A DNA stretch of 64,000 nucleotides from Serilophus lunatus (GCA_013399895.1 VXBA01001180.1:179774-243773); one strand, 5' to 3'; positions 26,613 to 37,607 are shown, numbered from the stretch's first letter. Made by a program: numbers and translations. The notes: generated from the letters alone by a model not told the origin.

Positions 26613-26620
26613 TATAAAAG
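26613..26620 (+). promoter_or_regulatory. TATA-like box of LTR-A copy 1
   Basis: The octamer tataaaag lies 421 bp before the poly(A) signal, at the point shared with copy 2 (both are followed by gccaca). It fits a U3/R promoter of a + strand retroviral LTR. Activity is inferred only. Confidence 0.6.
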
Positions 26621-27033
26621 CCACAAACCCAGGAAATCTTCCCTTTTCCCTGGCTTGTCGTGGTCAAGATAACATTGGCTTCTGCCCCTTCCAGTTCCTC
26701 CCGGCTTCCCTTACCCTGCAGTATCACCGGAGCCCCTACAGTGTGAGCAGAACACCACCTAGCTGCAATGGTAGTGGATCTGTCCCCTCGGGTGTCCCTG
26801 GAGTAGGGGTGCTTTTCGTTGTTCTGTCTTTCATAGGCTCCAAGATCCAGGAGATACCATCTTCAAGGCGGCTTTCCCTTCCCTGCTCTGCTCCTCAGCC
26901 CACCAACTTAGCTTGAAGGAGCAGTTTGCCATTTTGTTTTTTTTTTTTATTATTATTGTGAATGTTGTCGGGTCTGTTGTCTGTATTTGGTTAGTGTTTT
27001 AGAGGGGTTCCACAGCTTGCAGAGCCCCAGATA

Positions 27034-27039
27034 AATAAA
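27034..27039 (+). terminator. Poly(A) signal AATAAA of LTR-A copy 1
   Basis: Canonical AATAAA about 70 bp before the 3' edge of the LTR, in the position expected for R/U5. The equivalent hexamer is kept in copy 2 at 35783-35788. Confidence 0.65.
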
Positions 27040-27114
27040 CCTGTGTTAGCTGTTGTTGCCCTATTACGTATCTCGTCCTATTGCGCCCCCAAGTGTTAAA
27101 ACCAGCACACATAT

Positions 27115-28617
27115 TCACTAGATGTTTCTATATATGGAAATACATTTACATGGACACGCATATATATACACATGTCTTCTGTGTATATTTACAACATATA
27201 TGCATATTGAGCCATAACGTAAAAACATTACTTATATACACTGTTTTCAAGCATAGGTCATCCATTTGGGCAGAAAGTCACAGACCTCTCTCTGACTCCA
27301 AAGAGGTTTGGACAGCTTATACAGTACTTTATCACACCTCTGGTCCTACCTGTGCCTCTATTTCGCAAATGTAGAAATACTCTTCCAAGTCCACATAAAG
27401 TTTATACCTTAAAAAGGGAAGAACACAGTTTAAAAGTTGTTTTGTACATCACTAGACCAAATCAAAAGATGGTCATTAAAGAACTTATGCATTAAAAGAA
27501 AACAAAAGCACATCTATAAGTTTGATTTTATTTTCTAAATCACATCCCAATAACTTCCAAAAAGGTCATAGACCTAAAATACAAAAATAGTTCTTTAAGG
27601 GCCAAAATACAAGTAGGTGAACAATACAGATTTTTCTAGTTGTACCACATATACTAGAGTCCACTACATGCTAGTCTGCTCTAGCTTCTTTACATAGAAT
27701 TTAAAAAACAAACAAACAAACCACTTTTACAGTCACTTAATATTACAAAACACTTTTTTTTACGTAAATAAGTTTAATATTTGATTTTGTTTTAAATATA
27801 TCTTTAAAATGTGTCTGCATAGTTTGCATGCTACTATTTGGAAGCCACAGAAATAAGAGTAATTCAATTACCTGACAATCTATTTTGACTAACTTGACAC
27901 ACATCAGGCATACATTAGAGAGAAAATAGGTGCTACTCCATAAGCATACTGTGACTGTATTCAGAATTCAATCAAGCTAACATGAAAGTGAGAGCTCCAT
28001 TTTATGATTATAACACTCAATGCTTTTGGCATCAGCTGCAAAATAAGACCCCATCACAATAATAAGTCGTCTATATTTTAAGCTCTAAGAAGCAAAGTTG
28101 TGCTACTTTTACCTCATAACATTGTAATATTTGCATAGCTTATATTCGGTGTAGTGGTGCCATACCTGGGATATTTGCTATTTGTTGCATACATATTACC
28201 TGTGACAAACATACTACCAGTGACAGCCATCTGCTTGAAATAAGTGAAAATATCCAAAAATGGATGTACAAGGATTATTAGGAAGCCCGAGAGCTAATTG
28301 TACCTTTATAATTATATTGTCTTCTTTTTCAGTCATATATCATGTCGGAAAGACTAATTTTACTGTTAAAGAAGTTTCTGTATATGTACATTATCAAAGA
28401 TGACTTATTAATAATTCCTAGGTAAAACATTCACATACCAGTCTAATATTCACAAAAAATCAATTTTGTCTAGGATGTGAAAGTTGATTTTAAAATGAAC
28501 TCTCAAAATATTGTTAATTATCTCTTTATTTTTCTTTATCTCTGTTTTACATCTTTTAAAACATGATGAAGAAAATCCACCCTGAAAATTCAGGCCACTT
28601 GGAAATAACTTGCAATG
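27115..28617. other. AT-rich non-coding stretch, no gene seen
   Basis: About 1.5 kb of AT-rich DNA between the LTR-A copy 1 target duplication and a CR1 fragment. It contains a short (AAAC)n run near 27702-27722 and TATA-type microsatellite-like text around 27160-27200. Open frames are below 100 codons and unconvincing. Confidence 0.6.
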
Positions 28618-28914
28618 AGAGGGCTGCTGGTCTCTTCTCAAAAATAGTAAGTGATAGAACCAGAGGAAATGGCCTCAAGTTTCATCAAGGTAGATTTAGG
28701 TTGGACATTAGGAAAAATTTCTTCCCAAAAGGTTTGTCAAGCATTGGAACAGGCTGCCCAAAGAAGTGGTGGAGATACCACTCCTGGCAATATTTAAAAG
28801 ATGGGTAGATGTGGAATTCAGGGACATAGTTTAGTGGTAAACTTGGCAGTGCTGGGTTAATGGTTAGACTTGATCTTTGATCTTTTCCAACCTAAACGAT
28901 TTTATGATTCTGCA
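28618..28914 (+). mobile_element. CR1 3' end, 5'-truncated (copy 3)
   Basis: About 300 bp of the CR1 3' end in + orientation. It starts in the last part of ORF2 (gctgctggtctcttctcaa), keeps 'gcattggaacaggctgccc', and ends with 'atcttttccaacctaaacg' and 'attttatgattctgc', a decayed octamer tail. It belongs to the same broad subfamily as copies 1 and 2, whose 3' ends read almost the same words. Severe 5' truncation is typical for CR1. Confidence 0.93.
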
Positions 28915-30096
28915 ATGCCAAGGTAAAATTAGGCAAACTGCACCCATTTAAAAATGAGGGTATTCCATCTGAGTTCTAGAATCTTAGCTCCTCTGTCTCT
29001 TTATACCATTGTATATATCTTATGTGAAGAGTCAACACAAGTTGAAACAATGTGATAATAGTTAAGTAAATGATGATACATCAGCTGATAGATTATATCC
29101 TCTGTCTTAATTTGAGTGGCAAATTATTGGTATTAATACAATTTAAGTATGTGAATGATCTAAAGAAATTCTTTACTTCCAACTAATTTACTACCTACAC
29201 ACATCCACTGTTTTCATTGCCTAAGGCAGACAGATACTCTTTCACACATTTCCTAGGTCTAGTCTCCAGTAAAACCCAAATTTTTATAAGTGGATTTTGG
29301 TCAGGATGTTAGGGGGAGGGAATAATAAAATAATTTTTCCATGTAATAGAAATGCAGTCTTCTAGTCACAGCAGGTAAGAACTCGGTTAACAAAATAAAT
29401 AATACTGCAGGTATTATGAAAACAGATTTTAGTGCAGACTGTCAATGAGCCACATACTTAAGGTGAAAAGGTATAGCAATATTGAAACCTACTAGATTTG
29501 GAGGCAAAAAATATTGCTTCTATTCTCCACTCTTAATAGAAAGGGAAGTAGGCCATATCCTAGTGTTACTGGTTAAAAAGCTTCATTTTTAACCTCTAGA
29601 TTTGGTTAATTATTTATTAGTAAAAGTATTAGCTATAGTATTTACCAATATTGTTCATAAACAAAGTCCTAGAACTATATGAAACTTGTGAAATGTAAAG
29701 ATATGGACTAAAGAGGAAAATTCACTTATGTGTTATAAATAATGGGTTCCTAAGGAATTTGCTAATTTATGTTTGTGTTATTTTGAAAAATAACATTGAA
29801 AGGACTCCTAAAATGACAATGACAATAGAATTCAACTTCTCATACATGTTTCTTCAATATTTACTTTTATCCCCTCTTATGGATCATAAATCATCAAGAA
29901 AGAATCAAAATCTTGCGTGAAAACCTTACATGAACTAATACTGTAGACTGAGTAATCATTCTGCCACACCGCATTACATCAGTTGGCCCCGTTACATTAC
30001 TCAACCCTGAAATGTGCTACTGTCTTACATAAAATCAGCACATAACTCCTTTAAATTCAGCTCATTGATCCAGAATGAAATGTTTTTTGAATTAAT
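28915..30096. other. AT-rich non-coding stretch, no gene seen
   Basis: About 1.2 kb of AT-rich sequence between two CR1 fragments of opposite orientation. I see no repeat, gene or structured RNA here. Confidence 0.6.
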
Positions 30097-31008
30097 TATA
30101 GAATCATAGAATATGCTGAGTTGGAAGGGATACACAAGGATCACTGAACTCCAATTGGCCATTGAACTCCATGGCCCTTCACAGGATTACCCCAAGAATT
30201 GCACCATGTTTCTGAGAGTGTTGTCCAAATGTTTATACTCAGATAAACTTTGTGTTGCAACCACCTCCTCGAGTCCTGTCATTGGTCATGAGCGTGAAGA
30301 GATAAGTACTTGTCTTTCCGCTTCCCCTCACAAGGAAGTCATAGACTGCACTGAGGTCTCTCCTCAGTCTCCTCTTCTCCAGGCTGAACAAACCAAATAG
30401 AGACTCATGAGGCTTTCTCTCCAGATCCTTCACCATCCTCATGACCCTCCTTTGGATGATACCTGATAGATTAATGTCTTTTTTATACCACAGTGCCCAA
30501 GAGGGACTCTGCACGGGACATCCGACTCAAGGCGAAGCCTCACCAGTGCAGAGCAGAGCAGAGCGGGAAAATCACCTCCCTCAACTGGCTGATGATGCTT
30601 TGCCTGATGCCCCCTAGGCCACAGTTGGCCCTCCTGGCTGCCAGGGCACTGCTGACTCATATTCAGCTAACTATCAACTAGGACCCTCAGGTCCCTTTCC
30701 ACAGTTCTACTCTCCAGCCTCTCATTCCCCAGTCTGTCCATACACCCAGAGTTGCCCCATCACAGATGCAGAATTCAGCATTTACCCTTTTTAGACTTTG
30801 TACAGTTGGCAATTGCCCATCTCTCTAATTTTGTGAGATCTGTCTGGAGGACCTCTCTGCCCTTGAGGAAGTCAACAGCTCCTTCAAATTTCGTGTCATC
30901 AGCAAACTTACTTAGTATGCCCTCCAGTCCTATGTCCAAGACTTTAATGAAGGTGTTGAAGAGAACTGGGCTGAGGGTGCAGCCCTGCAGAGCCCGAGTT
31001 GTGACTAG
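30097..31008 (-). mobile_element. CR1 LINE, 3' half, - strand (copy 4)
   Basis: Begins with the inverted terminal octamers 'atagaatcatagaat' (30099-30113) followed by 'atgctgagttggaaggg', the reverse complement of a CR1 3' terminus. This terminus belongs to a different subfamily from copies 1-3. The element continues through the inverted LFSLEKRRL region (near 30360-30400) into the RT domain and is 5'-truncated near 31008. A deletion near 30255 removes roughly 100 bp relative to the usual layout. The - strand frame 30239-30514 contains the LFSLEKRRLRRDL motif, confirming orientation. It has no intact RT. Confidence 0.93.
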
Positions 31009-31913
31009 TATTAGGTAGTTCTGTCCTCAGAAATGGTTCTCAATTATCATCAGTATGACATCAGTAGAACAGGATCTGTACTTGAGGTGGTAAAAGTTGT
31101 ATAGACAGAAACAATTCATGTAGAGTTACAAAAAAAAATAAGATAAATTAAAATAAAAACAAAAAACCCAAACAAAAACAAAATAAATAGCACACAAACC
31201 TCTCCCAAACAAACCAAGCAAAATTCCAAGAAATCCAATATCTACAGATGCAGTCTGGTTTGAATGGAAGTTCAGCACAGATTTACTGCTCTTTCATCTA
31301 ATGTTTTCTGTCAGGAAAATTTACCAAATTGCTGTCTTTCTCCAGTAGAAATCTGTATACACTATTTTTGATCAAAACAACTTAAGTAATAAGTTATATT
31401 TCTTCACTATATTATTTATGAATGAAAACAAGCATGTGAAAGCCAATTGAACATCACAAATGAATACTGTGAAGATCCACTAAAGGAGTTATCTGTCATT
31501 GTGATATTTAGAGTGAAAGAGGGAAAAAACTGGTATCAGTTGGAGAGCTTTGCTTGTGCAGGAATGCATTCGGACCTTCTCAGTCTTCCCAAAGAATGTT
31601 CGCCTCAAATAGTTTCCTCATCTACCATTCACTACATGTCATGTGATGCAAAGATGGTACTGCGTTGCACACAGTGAGCTATTTAAGACCAAATCAGTTC
31701 TCAGAACAAGCACCCATACAATTACAACAAATATGCTGATGAAGAAAATCTGATCAAAAAAAAGATCTAAAACTCCAGGAAATGATATATTTCAAAATTT
31801 CATGGCAGAGGAAATAGACAACAAATGCAGTTAGGGTTGAGACCAGCACTGCTGTTGACTTGAAATAAATATCTCGTACTTCAACCCAAACTGACAGGTC
31901 ATGTTATTGAATG

Positions 31914-31930
31914 TATATATATATATATAT
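31914..31930. repeat. (TA)n microsatellite
   Basis: Seventeen bases of alternating T and A followed by a short A run. It is an ordinary dinucleotide repeat and likely length-variable. Confidence 0.85.
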
Positions 31931-32309
31931 AAAAATATTAGAGTTAGTATCTCTAACTCTGTATTTTCTAAGGAAATTGCTGTTTATACCTTATAATGAA
32001 GATAACAACCTACTTATTTTAGAAAAATGATGAAGAGGGGAGAATCATGTGTATCCTAGAGGTGCTGTTTCAAAGGGGCCCATCATGCATACTTTGTTTT
32101 TTTTGGTCCATCCCTCACCTTGTGGAGGTGGACAACCAAGGGTGCCCTGAATGGCACACATTAGTAGCTGAATGAATTCTTAACTGATCAATGTACCCCA
32201 ATACTGGTGGAGAGGGCAGTGAAGAAGACCTAGCCTGGCTCATCTCTGTGGCCTCTAGTGACAGGTACTGGGAGATGGGGACCAGAATTAAATTACAGTA
32301 AATTATATT

Positions 32310-32364
32310 NNNNNNNNNNNNNNNNNNNNNNNNNNNNNNNNNNNNNNNNNNNNNNNNNNNNNNN
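32310..32364. other. Assembly gap (55 N)
   Basis: Undetermined bases between an AT-rich run (ending 'aaattatatt') and 'ggggagtttcac'. The flanks are not duplicated, unlike the joins in the 18-20 kb CR1. Confidence 0.99.
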
Positions 32365-32572
32365 GGGGAGTTTCACTGTAGAGATGATCAAACACTGTTA
32401 AAGATTATGGAAATATCAATATCTTTAGAGATACTCAGAACCTGAGTAGACAGATGCCCAGACAAACTTGCCTTAGTTTTCCTTGCTTTACACTTTCTAC
32501 TACACTTTCCTCCTCCTTATCCTTTCATGTTTTATTGTGTATTATGAGATTTGGGCACTAGCAAATGTATTT

Positions 32573-32594
32573 AAAAAAAAAAAAAAAAAAAAAA
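32573..32594 (+). repeat. Poly(A) tract, 22 bases
   Basis: An uninterrupted run of A. It could be a simple homopolymer. I see no upstream element that would make it a retrotransposon tail. Confidence 0.9.
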
Positions 32595-33615
32595 GATAGG
32601 AAGGGAATCCCTTGCATAGTATGAACTCCTGAAGCATTCCCTGAATATCATCCATCCTAGTCACATTACTAGAGTACCTGGTCAAATTAGTGAAACAATG
32701 TTTTAGCATTTCTACACAAATTTTCTAGCACTGCTACCACATAATATTCTTCAGAATGAAGAGCTGTAATTTTAGGCCTTGATGACACGGAAAATAAGAC
32801 AAAAGCATGTTAGTTAAAATTTGCCTTTGATCTTTTTAACCTCCTTAACACAAGAAATAAAATGTAACTATTTTGAACCTGAGTTACAAAGTAATTTGTT
32901 TAGGTGACTTATTAAGAAGGCTATTGCTAACAGAGAGGTAGATTGTAGCTCTACATTTCAATCAGAGAAGACCTCTTTTAATTTTCATTATTTTTAGGAT
33001 TCAATAACTTGTCCCTAATAACATAGTATGCTGCCTCTGCTCACTGCTGCATGAAAACTGGCTAGTATCTAAAATGTGGGTAAGTGAAAAACGGCAATGT
33101 ATCATGTCCAAAGGATGTATCTCTTGAATGCTGATGGAATGAGTGCTAGGTCATGTTTTAATTAAACTCCTCATTAATGATTTGAAAAAAGTGTAAAGAT
33201 CATGCTACTGAGATTCACAGATCTAAGTTGGGAGGTGCTTTACAGACCAAAAAACACAGAAAAGTCTGGAATGTGGGAGAAGAAAATATATTGCCAATGA
33301 TTTGGAGTATTTTCCGTTATCTGGCAGATTTTCTAAAAATTCAGTGTAGAAATGAAATTTTAACTCAGCCAGCCTTTCTTTTTGATTTTGTCTTTTATTT
33401 TAATTTACAATGGTAAATGTAAGGCTGTTCTAATTATGGGTGACCTGAAGATTGTAGTGGTGAACAGAAAGTTAAGCGAGATTTTTTCATTGCTATTACA
33501 TTCAGAGCTGGACATAACCCAGACCACAGCACAGAGAGTGGGCATGCTCCTCAGGTGCTCTAGTGTCACCACACACACTCTAATAGATGGCTACTGTGTA
33601 GTGGTTAACAGCCAA

Positions 33616-33672
33616 AGAATCTGGAAGGGACCTTCGGAGATCCACCTAATCCAACCTCTGCTTACCTCTCCC
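33616..33672 (-). mobile_element. CR1 3'-end relic
   Basis: The string 'aatctggaagggaccttc' followed by 'ctaatccaacctctgctt' parallels the inverted terminus of avian CR1 elements. Only about 60 bp are recognisable. It lies just outside the target duplication of LTR-A copy 2, so the LTR inserted next to, not into, this relic. Confidence 0.6.
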
Positions 33673-34783
33673 TCAGCCCAACCTCAACTGCAAATTTCCA
33701 TCATAGTAGCCAAAAATTCAGCAGAGCTCTGTCTACACCTATCAGTACCTGTTATGAAATGGGATTTGAAATGGGGTTTTCGGGGGGGATGGGGGAAAGG
33801 GAAAATGTTTGAATTGTTTGCTTATTTGTAAAACTAGTTTTTTTAGAAACAAGAAGGAAAGTGAGGAGTCTTGGAGTTGGCAGCAAGGAGGGGCGCTGGA
33901 TCTCTGCTCGTGTCACTTCCCCACTTGTTGCCTGGGGTGCAGCGGGGTGGCAGCATGGGAGCGAGACCACTGCTCTGGGAGCGGTGGGGCTCTCACCCTC
34001 CCGTGCTCTGCTGTGGTGGTGGAGTGACACAGAGCCATCTTCCCCCTCCTCGCTTACCATAGCTGCGGCAGAGGACCAAGAACTTAGCGTTAGTGGTGAA
34101 GAGGTGGCATCATGCGGGTGGGCAGCACTGCCTGCTCCCGCCTGCTCCTGCCTGGCTCCATGCAGAGTGCACGGAGCCACGCGGTGCCTCTCTGCTGGCA
34201 GCGGTGACAGCTTCCATCTCATGGCAGTGGGCAGAACAGAGCAGCGGTGGGCAGTGCGAGCTCCCATGGCTCCCCTCGGCCTCGTGCTGTGGGCTGTGAT
34301 TGTGCTGCTGTTCTCCGGCTTTCTGGGGAGGGTGGCGGTGCCTTCCCGCTGTTTGCTACAGTGTGTGGCTGCACCCATCACCCTCCCTGGCCCGTGGGCA
34401 GCTCCTGTGGTCCTGCTGGCCCAGGGATCCCTCCCGTGGGGTCCCTGGAGTGGCGGTGGGTCCCCTGTGCTAGTGCTGTGCTGGTGGGGACTGCACAGTG
34501 ACAGCAGCTGCTCCGGATAGCCATTAATGGCGCTGCTGCCCTGGGGTTTCCTTCTGGGGGTCCCTACGTGCGGCAAGTGCGCCACAGGTGGCACCGGAGG
34601 CTCCGCAGCCATCAGCAATGGTGGCCACCGGTCCCCGGGCCCTGGCCACAAGGTTTTTTGATGGGAACCACCATTTTGCCTGGAGTGAAGATCCCGAAAG
34701 AAAGGAAAAGCCCAACACCACCGGCCAATCAGAGGACAGTCTGTCTGGGAAGGAGAGGCTGGATTCTCACAGGACTTCCAGAG

Positions 34784-34791
34784 CATAAAAG
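34784..34791 (+). promoter_or_regulatory. TATA-like box of LTR-A copy 2
   Basis: The octamer cataaaag followed by gccaca, aligned with tataaaag at 26613-26620 in copy 1. One substitution weakens the TATA core. In copy 2 the transcript would read into LTR-B before reaching its own poly(A) signal. Confidence 0.5.
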
Positions 34792-35194
34792 CCACAGACA
34801 TGGAAGTTCTCTCTCTCTCTTTTCTGGATTTCTCCCAAGCTGAGAGCAGCACAGCTCCCCTCCTCCCAGCTCCCAGACTTCATGGCTCGCTTCCCCTCAC
34901 CTCCAGCAGCACAGCCAGCAGCACAGCGCCATCAGAGCTCCAGTGATAGCACCTAGAGACAACCCAGCCAAACAGCAAGTGATAGCTTTCCTGCGTGGGT
35001 GGCCCTGGGGGGATGCTTTTCACCTTCTTTATCTTGCAGGGGCTTTGAGAGCCAGGAGAATACCATCTGCGAGGTGGCTTCCCCTGCTTCTCAGCTGACC
35101 AGCTGGCTTTGAGGGGCAGTTTGGTTTCTTTTTTGGTTTATTGACTGACGTTGTCAGGTGTTATATTGTGTATTTTGTTTAGTGCCTCAGGATC

Positions 35195-35749
35195 TGTAAT
35201 GGGTTAACCTTGGCTGGCTGCCAGGTGCCCACAGTCTCTTTAACACCTTTTTCCCCGAAAAAGTCAGGCAGGGGAAGAGAATACAATGGGAAACGGCAGG
35301 CTGAGATAAGGCAGTTTACTGAGGAAAAATGAAAGCAAAGGAAAGCCCATGCAAAAGCAAGACACTAATCTCTACTTCCCATCTGTGGCGATGACCAGCC
35401 ACATCCAAAGAAGTAGGGCTTCAACGCGTGTAGTGGCTCTCTTGGTAAGCCATCACGGGAGACTGTGGATGCCTTCCCCTCTTCCTGCTTCTCCCCAGCT
35501 TTATACCTAAGCTGACATCATATGGTATGGAATATTCCTTTGGTCAGTTTGGGTCAGCTCGCCCACTTGTGTCCCCTCCCAAAATCCTGCCGTCAGTTGG
35601 GGAAGGGACACTACAGTCCCAGTACTGTGCTCAGCAGTAGCCAAAACACTGGCGTATTATCAGCACCACTCTGGCCACCAATGCACAGCACAGCACTGTG
35701 AGAGCTGCTATATGGGGAAATGGGCTCCATCTCAGACAGACCCAATACA
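35195..35749 (-). mobile_element. Solo LTR (LTR-B, avian ERVL-like) nested in LTR-A
   Basis: A 555-bp block starting TG (35195) and ending CA (35748-35749), bounded by ggatc at 35190-35194 and 35750-35754, a perfect 5-bp target duplication. Read on the - strand it begins 'tgtattgggtctgtctgag' and ends 'ttaacccattaca', and contains 'attccataccatatgatg', a TATA box and a pyrimidine-rich region. I recognise this as the layout of a common avian ERVL-type LTR; the exact subfamily name was not checked. It carries no internal retroviral genes. The 68-codon - strand frame at 35631-35837 crosses the LTR-A/LTR-B border and is spurious. Confidence 0.9.
35499..35505 (-). promoter_or_regulatory. TATA box of LTR-B
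   Basis: On the - strand tataaag followed by ctgggg, in the middle of the LTR, with a candidate AGTAAA poly(A) variant about 180 nt downstream (tttact at 35315-35320 on the + strand). Spacing suits U3-R of a compact LTR. Confidence 0.55.
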
Positions 35750-35782
35750 GGATCCCATAAGGTTTTTGGTAGAGCCCTAGAC

Positions 35783-35788
35783 AATAAA
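35783..35788 (+). terminator. Poly(A) signal AATAAA of LTR-A copy 2
   Basis: AATAAA about 75 bp before the LTR end, at the same place as 27034-27039 in copy 1 although 555 bp of LTR-B now lie upstream of it. Confidence 0.6.
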
Positions 35789-37466
35789 TCTGCTGCTTGT
35801 TGTTGAATCTATTCAGTCCTTCATCACTGTTGCACACCCCCTAGTGATAAAACCACCACAGTACCACATGTATGCAACAGCAATTTTATTAAAGAAAGTA
35901 CTAAAGAAAAATTTATGAACTAATGTAAAAATGACCAAGAGAAATGGTTAACTGAAGGGATAGCTATTTGAGATGCAAGGAGAGCATAAAAAAGTATCCT
36001 AGATACTGAACAGAGAAATTTTGTACAATTTCAAGCAGAATTCTATTACAGATTTTTGGCATCCTTTTTCACCTTGAAGGAGAAGCATTAGATATTTTAG
36101 GAATTAATTCTTTGTCAAAATACACCTTAACACCATTATAAGAAAAATGCTGTAAGAATAGTAATAAAATATTTTCAGGGGTTAAATGAAAGCATGTTGC
36201 TGTCATGCAGCCGTACCTAAGTAAATATTTAAACCAAAACCAAATTAATTTTATGATAGTATGGAGACCTTCCAGGTTTCCTTATTATCAGATTATTATA
36301 CTATCCAAATATTATTAAAATTTATGTTGAACTTCAATTCTACTTAAGTGAAAGGTAAAACCTACTGGCTCTTTGATTTTTTCATTTTCTGAAAGTGATG
36401 TTTAGATGAAATGAAAATCTCGGCGCAAGAAACAATGAAAGGCTACCTGTTCTTTCAGATATACTAAGTAAGTGTTTTTAAATTCACTTCACTTTAATAA
36501 TTTTCATTTAAAAATAAAATTTGAAATAACCTAAAGTTTCATGAGTATTTGCAATAATATTAACCATTAGACCAAATACAAGAAAATACATTGCAAAATG
36601 CATGAAAGCTATATGAACTGTATTGATTTATTTACTTCTCTTAATGTATTAAATAATATCTCTTAATTAGTTTGTGCTTAATTTGCCTAAAGCAGGAGCA
36701 AAATTTCTATAACCTTTGCAGATATGTGAACACTTTTTCCTACTCAGGAATCCTAATGAATTTCTCCTTCTACCATTAAATTACATGGATCTGCATTTAA
36801 TTATAAGAGCACTTACTAAATGAAATAGAGCATAAATGAACTCTCATTTAACCTAACACCACTTGAAAACCATAGGTGTCAAAGATGAATAATAAGTGTT
36901 CAAAGCTTAAACCTTCTTCTTCTGAAATTGCTACAGTCACTCTATTAAGAAAAAACACAATGAGACACTGTTAGGATTTGGAAGACAATGAAACTGTGAC
37001 AAAATTATTTTTTGTTCTTCTCTGAGAGGTAGATCATTAAGCATGTAACATTACAAAATATGCAGGCAATTGAAAAGTATCGTATAGCAGAATTTTCAGA
37101 TCTCCTGAGGAAGACTTTGTGGAAGGATAATGTTAATTTGTAGCCTGGATGTTATATATTAATCAGAAGACTCTTTTATAAGACAGTAATACATAATTTT
37201 TAAGAAGTGATTTCACTAAGCTGTATTGACCTTCAGAGGCTGTCCTTGGTGCACATATATTTTGTCGTTTTCTTGCCTTGCAGTAGATATAGCAAAAAAA
37301 CAGAATTTAAGCAATTCAAAGTACCTCAGATGAGACAGAATGAAGCAATACTGCTGTAAGTAAGTAATGTAATGTAAGCACTTTCATTTGTTTGACTTGT
37401 TTTATGCTCCGTAAGGTATTTAACTTTGTATAGCTTTCTCTTGCAATTTATAGATGTTCCTGTCTT

Positions 37467-37607
37467 CAAACCAAAAAACCAAAACCAAACCAAGCAACCA
37501 AACACCCCCCACCCCCCCAAACTAATAAAAAACCCCAAACAAACAAACAAAACCCACAAAAAAACCCCAAAACCAAACCAAAACAAAACAAAAAAAACAA
37601 AAACAAA
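37467..37607 (+). repeat. C/A-only low-complexity tract
   Basis: About 140 bp composed almost entirely of A and C (one G and two or three T), in AACC/AAAC-type words with C runs of 6 and 7 near 37505-37518. The long open frames over it on both strands (Lys/Pro/Asn-rich on +, Phe/Gly/Val-rich on -) are products of composition, not genes. Confidence 0.85.

Larger units (their letters stand above)
25382..27109 (+). mobile_element. Solo LTR of an endogenous retrovirus, family LTR-A copy 1
   Basis: A 1,728-bp GC-rich block in AT-rich DNA, starting with TG (25382) and ending with CA (27108-27109), flanked by the identical 5-mer catat at 25377-25381 and 27110-27114. TG...CA ends and a 5-bp target duplication are the signature of retroviral integration. 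Its second half aligns with 33750-35860: shared landmarks are a 'gccatcttg/accattttg' block, the TATA-like box before 'gccaca', an 'ataccatct' block, a poly(A) signal with flanking 'agagccc', and the end 'agtgnnaaaacca'. There is no gag, pol or env beside it and no second LTR with the same target site, so it is a solo LTR left by recombination between the ends of a provirus. The U3-like part (25382-26612) is CpG-rich. Its GC-driven open frames (for example 25480-25902 + and 26082-26573 -) are not believable genes. Confidence 0.85.
31009..33615. other. Non-coding stretch with an assembly gap, no gene seen
   Basis: AT-rich DNA with an A-rich tract at about 31129-31180, a (TA)n microsatellite at 31914-31930, an N gap at 32310-32364 and a pure A run at 32573-32594. 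A GC-richer patch at about 32100-32280 just before the gap looks like inserted material, but I cannot name it. No convincing frame is present. Confidence 0.55.
33750..35860 (+). mobile_element. Solo LTR, family LTR-A copy 2, interrupted by LTR-B
   Basis: Starts with TG at 33750 and ends with CA at 35859-35860, with the 5-mer gtacc repeated immediately outside (33745-33749 and 35861-35865). Without the nested insert (LTR-B plus its extra 5 bp) the LTR is 1,551 bp. It shares with copy 1 (25382-27109) a GC-rich U3-like part, the TATA-like box before gccaca, the 'ataccatct' block, the poly(A) signal with upstream 'agagccc', and the 3' terminus. The 3' terminal part (35755-35860) lies beyond the nested insert and still aligns with the end of copy 1, which proves the nesting. 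No retroviral genes flank it and its target duplication differs from that of copy 1, so the two are separate insertions. Confidence 0.88.

Noticed and set aside
25480..26617. Cluster of GC-rich frames up to 163 codons on both strands
   Set aside because: All lie inside LTR-A copy 1, overlap in several frames at once, lack domains, and are explained by the low stop frequency of GC-rich DNA.
33809..34520. 219-codon + strand frame in LTR-A copy 2
   Set aside because: It overlaps other frames on both strands within the LTR, has a Gly/Ala/Ser/Trp-rich composition with no motif, and no equivalent long frame exists in copy 1.
25382..35860. One provirus with two LTRs spanning 10.5 kb
   Set aside because: Each LTR has its own target duplication (catat/catat and gtacc/gtacc). 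A provirus would share one duplication outside both LTRs, and no retroviral genes lie between.
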